A DNA stretch of 64,000 bases from Chrysoperla carnea (lineage: Eukaryota; Arthropoda; Insecta; Neuroptera; Chrysopidae). The notes under the pieces were generated by a model. It was not told the origin of the DNA. It was given only the letters and a program-made list of their open reading frames with translations, and ran no database searches. This document shows, in pieces, positions 60,801 through 64,000 of the stretch (position 1 is the stretch's first letter; each line of letters starts with the position of its first letter). The translations under genes were made by a program, and so were the position numbers. Location: NCBI RefSeq assembly GCF_905475395.1, contig NC_058338.1, forward strand, positions 70,877,435 to 70,941,434, read 5' to 3'.

Positions 60801-62971
60801 TTGTATTTTATAATATTTACAATATACCGTTTTTGCTTTCGTTAGATTATAAACTGACCTGACGACGTTTACCAGTAAAATAAAAATTTGGCGTAATACA
60901 AATTGCTAAGTGCAAACTGATTGGTTGAAGAAGTCGTTATTCTATAATAACAAAATTAATTGTGTACGTTATTGTTTAACAACGTACGTAACGTTTTTGT
61001 AACTGTAATAGCAAAACTCAAACTGTAATAGCCATTGTCTAATACATTGCCAGTCTTCAAAAAGTTTGTAAACAGTTGCAGTTTTGTTTTTTTCGACTCG
61101 AGTTTCAGTTTTGTTTTTGTTTGTCCGTTTAGTGAAAACCCGGCATAATAAATTTATAAATAATCCAGAAATCTTGTCGCTTGAACGAGGTAGTTTGCGT
61201 CAAATCCGGTAGTTCTGATTTTTTGCAGACTTCCTTATGATATAGGTCCAATGAATAACCCAATATTGTGACCTCGAGCGCCGAACGCAACTTAAAACCA
61301 TGAAAATTTTCATTTTTTCAGATTTGGCGATTATAACCCTAAAGGACTAGTTTTTGATGGTACTTTTTCAAGATTTTTTTATTAGTAGAATAAAGTGGAC
61401 TAAATTTGCTAAAATATGATATTAAAATTTTGTCTGTAGACCCAATAGTGTCTGAGATAAAGCGTTTAAAAGTTACTAAATAACTAAAATAACTACTTAA
61501 TTTGCTTAGTTTTTGTTTTTAAAAAACTCTTGAAGCATATTATGTAAATGGTCTCGTCGACGGAGAATTTCGATTTGTAGCTCTAAATACAAATTCGTGC
61601 TGCCTATATCAATAAGACTGTGCAGTGATCAGACAATAGCTTACTTGTTTGATTGTAAACTGACGACATAAAATTGTTATATTTAAACTGACACTTGGCC
61701 ATTGTTAGTTTATAATCTAAAGAAAATAAACGCGTTAGTAAATCTTATGGTTTGTTGTTTGTTCAAAATATATCGATAGCTTATAATCTGACTAGATTTA
61801 TTATAAACTAACGATTCTTACAAAACTCGGTGACATATTCATTGAATCATACGAACAATTTCCACTCCAGACATATATAAAAAGCACATTAATATATCTA
61901 TCCTATTTGGCAACCCTGCATACATGAAGTATCTCAGTGGCATCTTTATATTTTTTACAAATATATTTTATTTCAACGATTATTGAAATCCTTCAAACAC
62001 TTTTAATAGAATCCTTAATAATTGAACAGCAAATAAAAATAAGACGTGCGCAGAGATTTAGTGGAATTTAATTCTAAAAACTTCAAATAGAAAGCTTATA
62101 GAAAATACTTCATGGCCTTTTAACCTATTAAAATTTTCTTTAACTTAAAATAAGTATTAAAATTATTGTATAATTTACATATTGTGGGATTTTAAAACTG
62201 ACAAATAATATAATCAATCGGAAGTTTAAAATAAGATATCAATATTTATTCATTTTAATTAATGTAAATTATTAATAAATAATTAAAATATAAAAATAAC
62301 AAATAGATACAATTAAAACTCAAAGCAAACGAACATAAATAAAAAAAAAAAGATATAAATAAAATAAATTTACTCAATGACACAAAGCTTAAAGAACAAA
62401 ATAGCAGAACATGCAACAGGTTTACGTCATTTAATATTACACAGGTTCAAAAACAGGTTTAAAAAGGGACTGTTTAAAATAATAAAATGTCACTTTTAAT
62501 TAACCTATAAAATAAAAGCTTTTCGTAATAAAACAAAACAGATTAAATCAAATAATTTACGAATAATATATTGAAAATTAAAACACAAAAACACAAATGT
62601 TAGATTAAAAATTAATTTATTTTTAAATCACAACAACATTTCCTAGAATTAGAATATAAAATTACACAATTTAAAATTAATAAAAAAAAATACATTAAAA
62701 GTCATAATTCCATACATTTAATTATTTTATATAGGCAGTTTTTTAAATGCAACATTATAAAATACATGGCATTAAATAAAAAACGGCAAAAAAAGATAAA
62801 CATAATAAATAATTCAAGTGAACAAAAAAAAAAATTGAAATTATTATAAACATTTCAAACTGAAGAAAATCTAACCTGTTTTATTAATGGTAGAAGTGTC
62901 TGTTCAATACTACGAGTTTTTATTTCTAATGTATCTTTTTGTTGATTATCTTTTTTCACTACTGTTGCCAT
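41401..62971 (-). CDS. CTNNAL1: Alpha-catulin, vinculin/alpha-catenin family (14 exons, 758 aa)
   Basis: Fourteen exons from ATG 62971 to TGA 41401-41403 join in frame (759 codons with stop). The product follows human alpha-catulin (734 aa) as I recall it: LEIKTRSIEQTLLPLI near the N terminus, KAFSQFGAEMVELAHLTGDR and QNDLKDERRRAQMAAARQVL (152-221), SPYTSHEHRQKIL (312-359), YLSLPRPG (about 527-534), LDSEEQAKIAKSGL (549-562), and MAFSMYQFTRGEGSLKTTQD (587-645). The LEIKTRS and TRGEGSLKT motifs favour alpha-catulin over alpha-catenin. Alpha-catulin links membrane complexes to the cytoskeleton; it binds a Rho exchange factor in mammals and anchors BK channels with the dystrophin complex in worms. 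The fold is a set of helical bundles with no catalytic site. Intron 1 spans 14 kb and contains a second possible first exon. The last exon is an unusual glycine-rich tail. Confidence 0.95.
42720..43155 (+). repeat. Dispersed repeat family D, copy 1 (interrupted)
   Basis: GATTATTTAAATAAATAAAT, then ACTTCAAAAGTAAGCATATT, and later ACAAGTCTAAACTGGCCTTG also occur in order at 59640-59840. The middle of this copy carries about 250 bp of extra sequence. It lies in the last alpha-catulin intron. Confidence 0.55.
43245..43451 (-). CDS. CTNNAL1: Alpha-catulin exon 13
   Basis: Residues 646-714: VPGGANKKELLENLDRVPTF to VVTQCFECASK, the last helical bundle. Donor AAA|GTAAGT. Confidence 0.94.
43521..43697 (-). 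CDS. CTNNAL1: Alpha-catulin exon 12
   Basis: Residues 587-645: ENNDIVKRAKNMSAMAFSMY and QFTRGEGSLKTTQDLF, the family's most diagnostic C-terminal motif. Donor CAG|GTTAGT. Confidence 0.96.
43765..43925 (+). repeat. Dispersed repeat family C, copy 2
   Basis: Contains AAGAACACTCTCCATTAACT, TCGGTTCACCCGCTTAGGC, CTACGATGCACAGGCAAACA and ACATAGCGGTCAAATTTATA. Lies in alpha-catulin intron 11. A SINE-like class is inferred. Confidence 0.65.
44114..44269 (-). CDS. CTNNAL1: Alpha-catulin exon 11
   Basis: Residues 535-586: KHGTTSKPLKAVRLDSEEQA then KIAKSGLEMKM. Acceptor AATTACTTAG, donor GAG|GTACTA. Confidence 0.94.
44335..44529 (-). CDS. CTNNAL1: Alpha-catulin exon 10
   Basis: Residues 470-534, including SQIAAENLEVFSDMYQWLAS and YLSLPRPG, both vertebrate landmarks. 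Donor GGA|GTAAGT. Confidence 0.94.
44651..44743 (-). CDS. CTNNAL1: Alpha-catulin exon 9
   Basis: Residues 439-469: ICKLVRHVALTESLQVAARF to YGPQ, matching vertebrate CRLLRHIS. Donor CAG|GTAAAG. Confidence 0.92.
45374..45610 (-). CDS. CTNNAL1: Alpha-catulin exon 8
   Basis: Residues 360-438: YEMCATDIDADVDSVLEATR followed by a Trp-containing helix and a Ser/Pro-rich insert (SSPQQHTSPTSRRP) that looks disordered. Acceptor TATTTTCAG, donor GAG|GTATTT. Confidence 0.92.
45675..45820 (-). CDS. CTNNAL1: Alpha-catulin exon 7
   Basis: Completes Gly311 and encodes residues 312-359. ALLERSHDFTDSPYTSHEHR matches the vertebrate DFTDSAYTSHEHR. Donor GCG|GTAAGT. Confidence 0.95.
45973..46093 (-). CDS. CTNNAL1: Alpha-catulin exon 6
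   Basis: Residues 271-310 plus one base of Gly311. NEEWETDRTTVSASIRHLEH with a polar end. Acceptor TTTTTTAG, donor CAG|GTAATT. Confidence 0.9.
46250..46450 (+). repeat. Dispersed repeat family C, copy 3
   Basis: A diverged copy with ATCAGTTAATCTATTTAAAG, CTAAGATGCAACAGACATAC and a TTATAACGACACCC end. It lies in alpha-catulin intron 5, next to copy 4. Confidence 0.5.
46680..46961 (+). repeat. Dispersed repeat family C, copy 4, ending in a 16-base G run
   Basis: Two adjacent partial units, each with the CTAAACTCG..TTGA(C/A)ACAT..TAA..AACA motif. The second runs to TTCATCCGTTTAGGCGCTAC, GATGCCACAGGCAGACATAG and ends in poly-G at 46946-46961, where the usual end would be TTATAACACCC-like. A G run this long is rare in such AT-rich DNA. 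Confidence 0.6.
47093..47239 (-). CDS. CTNNAL1: Alpha-catulin exon 5
   Basis: Residues 222-270, starting ACLRHPDSVSARENRDTIF as in vertebrate CLRHP. Acceptor TATTTTTAAG, donor CAG|GTATGT. Confidence 0.94.
47308..47517 (-). CDS. CTNNAL1: Alpha-catulin exon 4
   Basis: Residues 152-221, the most conserved stretch: FSQFGAEMVELAHLTGDRQN, DLKDERRRAQMAAARQVLER and STMMLLTSSK. Acceptor AATTTCAG, donor AAG|GTATTA. Confidence 0.96.
48364..48524 (-). CDS. CTNNAL1: Alpha-catulin exon 3
   Basis: Completes Gly98 and encodes residues 99-151: AAIEHLCEAASEETVADRGA, then ASRALLASVTRVLLLADIVV, ending AKDK. Acceptor GTACTATAG, donor AAG|GTAAGA. Confidence 0.95.
48594..48789 (-). CDS. CTNNAL1: Alpha-catulin exon 2
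   Basis: Residues 33-97 plus one base of Gly98. Contains WARVGQALSVAVERFVTVGE and YEACKEARQAG, matching the vertebrate first helical bundle. Acceptor TTATTACAG, donor G|GTAAGA. Confidence 0.95.
49277..49620 (+). repeat. Dispersed repeat family A, copy in alpha-catulin intron 1
   Basis: Contains AAATTTTGGTAGTTCATAAT, a GTCCGTCCGTC tract, ACTCAGAAACGAAAAGGGGT, and GGTCTTGGGTCCGTAGGCCC as in copy 1. Truncated at the 3' side. Confidence 0.65.
51509..52149. mobile_element. Element with a near-perfect palindrome of about 130-bp arms
   Basis: The left arm 51848-51980 and right arm 52014-52149 are nearly identical reverse complements. Both contain AAAACCGACTTCAA, TAATAAGCACTAAAAAGTAA and TTTTTGGAGTCGGTGTCAGC. 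The loop is only about 35 bp. Upstream, 51509-51550 holds GACTTCAAACAAAAACGGAG then GAGGTTATCAATTCGACTG, which recurs inverted at about 55990-56070. Accordingly the ACCGACTTCAA motif appears at several element borders. The ORFs here are artefacts. Confidence 0.75.
52940..53530 (+). repeat. Dispersed repeat family B, diverged copy
   Basis: Begins with ACTACCCGCTTCGCTG and ends with GCATTTATAATATTAGGA followed by short AAGG repeats, matching the ends of the copy at 6165. The inner ATTCAGTAGTTTAGGCATCA and GTAACAGAAAGACAG are retroposon-tail-like. Confidence 0.6.
53848..54345 (-). repeat. Dispersed repeat family A, long subfamily, second copy
   Basis: Shares TGTTAAAATtCCCTGTATACA-type ends, AAGTTAAAAAACCAACACAA, TGCAAATTTTCAACTaCCTA and the TTAACATTTAAACTTTTGTT block with 34395-35140 on the same strand. 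Confidence 0.65.
55012..55062 (-). CDS. CTNNAL1: Alpha-catulin alternative first exon (predicted)
   Basis: Within the 14-kb intron 1, ATG at 55062 opens a 17-codon frame, MAALSRQRYGSSYQHHQ, that ends in CAG|GTAAAA. It joins exon 2 (ISTLVEH) in phase 0, exactly as exon 1 does. The isoform would lose the conserved LEIKTRS segment and be 743 aa. The support is sequence only: ATG, open frame, donor and matching phase. A chance match cannot be excluded. Confidence 0.5.
55990..56070 (-). repeat. Fragment of the element at 51509
   Basis: On the minus strand it reads ACCGACTTCAAACAAAAACG then GAGGAGGTTATCAATTCGAC followed by poly-T on that strand, matching 51509-51550. Confidence 0.7.
56417..56440. 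repeat. (CTAT)n microsatellite
   Basis: Six uninterrupted CTAT units. Confidence 0.9.
57068..57457. mobile_element. MITE-like element with four CTCGAGCGC motifs
   Basis: The left end (AATAGGGGATCCCAAAAGAG to AGCAACTCGAGCGCGTCAG) and the right end in reverse (AATAGTAGGGGAGCCCAAGA to AGTAACTCAAGCGCGTCAG) form imperfect terminal inverted repeats of about 55 bp. Inside, the CTCGAGCGC motif recurs as GCGCTCGAG near 57184 and 57310. An inner pair (GATTAATTACATGCTAAAAA and TTTTTAGCATGTAATTAACC) is also inverted. 390 bp, non-coding. Confidence 0.75.
57777..57825. repeat. (TA)n microsatellite
   Basis: An uninterrupted TA run of about 48 bp. Confidence 0.9.
59640..59840 (+). repeat. Dispersed repeat family D, copy 2
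   Basis: Matches 42720-43155 in its first and last parts but lacks the inner 250 bp. Shared blocks include GATTATTTAAATAAATAAAT and GGCATATTTAACATTG. Confidence 0.6.
60667..61823. mobile_element. Element of about 1.16 kb with long terminal inverted repeats
   Basis: The left end TTGTAAGAATCGTTAGTTTA matches the right end in reverse, and the match continues as TAATAAA(G/T)CTAGTCAGATT and beyond for about 100 bp. Sub-terminal units with TTAGATTATAAA recur several times inside. No transposase-like frame is visible, so it is non-autonomous. Confidence 0.75.
62876..62971 (-). CDS. CTNNAL1: Alpha-catulin exon 1 (distal first exon)
   Basis: Encodes residues 1-32: MATVVKKDNQQKD, then the conserved TLEIKTRSIEQTLLPLIKQ. 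Donor CAG|GTTAGA, phase 0. The match to the vertebrate N terminus makes this the canonical start. Confidence 0.93.
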
Positions 62972-63783
62972 GGTCTAGACACTTTAATACTTACTACTAA
63001 ACTTAAAATTTATTAATAATTCCACGATAGAATTATTATTTTTCTATACCGATAAATATAATAATAATACATGCATGGTGTGTTGTGTGTGTATGTTAAA
63101 CGTTACATATCGTAACGATACTAACGTTACCACCATCTATAAAACGTTTATAAAAGTAGAAAACGTTGTTCACTTTTGTGTAGTCTATAGTCACAACGGC
63201 AGGGAACGAAGGACGCTTTAGTAGTGTCGTCCGATATAATCCAATACATTAATATACGGGATGTACATTGAATAATGTACTCATATAGGACACGAGATAT
63301 ATCGTGCTGTTAGTATATATCTGTGCTCGTTAATTTCTTCTATGGTTACTTGGCTCTCAGATATAATCTAATCAGTAGTTCAAAATAATCATATTAAAAA
63401 TGTGGAAGCGCAGGGAAGAGTATAGTCCTTGCGTTTGTATCATAAATATATTATAATATATAAATTTTATTTGTTTTCAATAGTTCAGGAAGTTATTCCC
63501 GTTTGTTGTAGAACTAGAGCAAGTGTACATTTTTGCAAATTATTTTATCGAAGACAGAAATTTGAAAATTATTCATGTGTCGCGCAACAAATTTGTCTCT
63601 ACGTAAATTCGCATTGCCAGGGACAGGCACCGGATATTTTCCCTGAAAGAAAATCTCCATTAAAGAGAATTTTTGTAGGAGAAAAATTGGTAATAAAATG
63701 TGCTTTTTTTCACCAATTTAACACTTCCAATTTAACAGTCCTCGCTTTTCCAAAGCATCAATTGTCGTAGCATTAAACGTTCA
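62972..63783. other. 5' flank of alpha-catulin
   Basis: Contains the 5' UTR and probable promoter of the distal alpha-catulin transcript; I could not place a transcription start. Short TACGTT/AACGTT-rich sequence lies near 63095-63170. A 113-codon plus-strand frame at 63429-63770 resembles nothing I know. Confidence 0.4.
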
Positions 63784-64000
63784 TTAGAGTGGTTGCCCTG
63801 GAGTGGGACATACTTAGATCATAGGGTCCTTTGTGATTCCGGAAAAAGGTTTGACCATCTCCGACCACTACTCCATGAACCATTTGAAGCTGTTTAAAAA
63901 CTACAGAAGTCCTTTGTCATCAACGAACTTCAGGTCGTAGAGGTCGTCAATGAAAGACTGGTACATCTCCTTATGTAATAATGGGGATTTAACCTTCGTA
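63784..64000 (-). pseudogene. Decayed reading frame of unknown origin at the window edge
   Basis: Read on the minus strand from the edge, one frame gives KEMYQSFIDDLYDLKFVDDK, TAG, FLNSFKWFME, TAG, WSEMVKPFSGITKDPMI, TAA, VCPTPGQPL, then TAA at 63784-63786. The amino-acid make-up between stops looks protein-like and base composition is GC-richer than the surroundings. It is probably a worn transposon or processed-gene fragment continuing beyond the window. I do not recognise the family. Confidence 0.35.

Larger units (their letters stand above)
55063..62875 (-). other. Alpha-catulin intron 1, distal part
   Basis: AT-rich. Just upstream of the alternative first exon (55063-55760) is unannotated sequence that would be its 5' UTR and promoter if it is used. 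Elements at 55990, 57068, 59640 and 60667 are listed. A TA microsatellite lies at 57777. I see no exon in the rest. Confidence 0.5.

Noticed and set aside
63429-63770. 113-codon plus-strand frame
   Set aside because: Low-complexity start, no recognisable motif; kept only as a note in the flank entry.

Overview
The window looks like nuclear DNA of an insect. It is strongly AT-rich, has long introns with GT..AG splice sites, carries animal genes, and is crowded with short non-autonomous mobile elements. The order cannot be fixed from the sequence; several repeat motifs resemble ones common in insect genomes, but that is recollection, not a search result.

Four protein-coding loci can be supported. 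(1) 6967-9459, plus strand: the two last exons of a gene I do not recognise, with a basic start, low-complexity runs and an acidic tail. Its upstream exons lie left of 6967 or outside the window. (2) 20707-24052, plus: a complete seven-exon RNF121-type ER/Golgi membrane RING ubiquitin ligase, 320 aa. (3) 24850-31348, minus: a complete five-exon CDKL1/CDKL4-type kinase (KKIALRE family), 352 aa, convergent with RNF121; the stop codons are about 0.8 kb apart. (4) 41401-62971, minus: a complete fourteen-exon alpha-catulin (CTNNAL1), 758 aa. It has a 14-kb first intron in which I found a second, phase-compatible first exon at 55012-55062.

Layout: 1-6966 has dispersed repeats and no recognisable exon. 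6967-9459 is the unknown gene's 3' end. 9460-20706 is intergenic and holds at least five fold-back elements and a broken hAT transposase. 20707-31503 is the RNF121/CDKL pair. 31504-41400 is intergenic with repeats and hairpins. 41401-62971 is alpha-catulin, whose introns hold many repeats. 62972-64000 is 5' flank, ending in a decayed reading frame of unknown origin.

The genes do not form an operon or pathway. RNF121 acts in ER/Golgi protein quality control, the CDKL kinase family is linked to cilia and signalling, and alpha-catulin is a vinculin/alpha-catenin-family cytoskeletal linker. The most distinctive feature is the number of long inverted repeats (about a dozen, 0.2-1.2 kb). Several appear to be unrelated MITE families, one is flanked by TTAA, and two are near-palindromes. 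I saw no tRNA, rRNA, CRISPR array or bacterial-type system. The best candidates for something new are the alternative alpha-catulin N terminus, the unrecognised 3' gene fragment and the fold-back families. All coordinates were read by eye.
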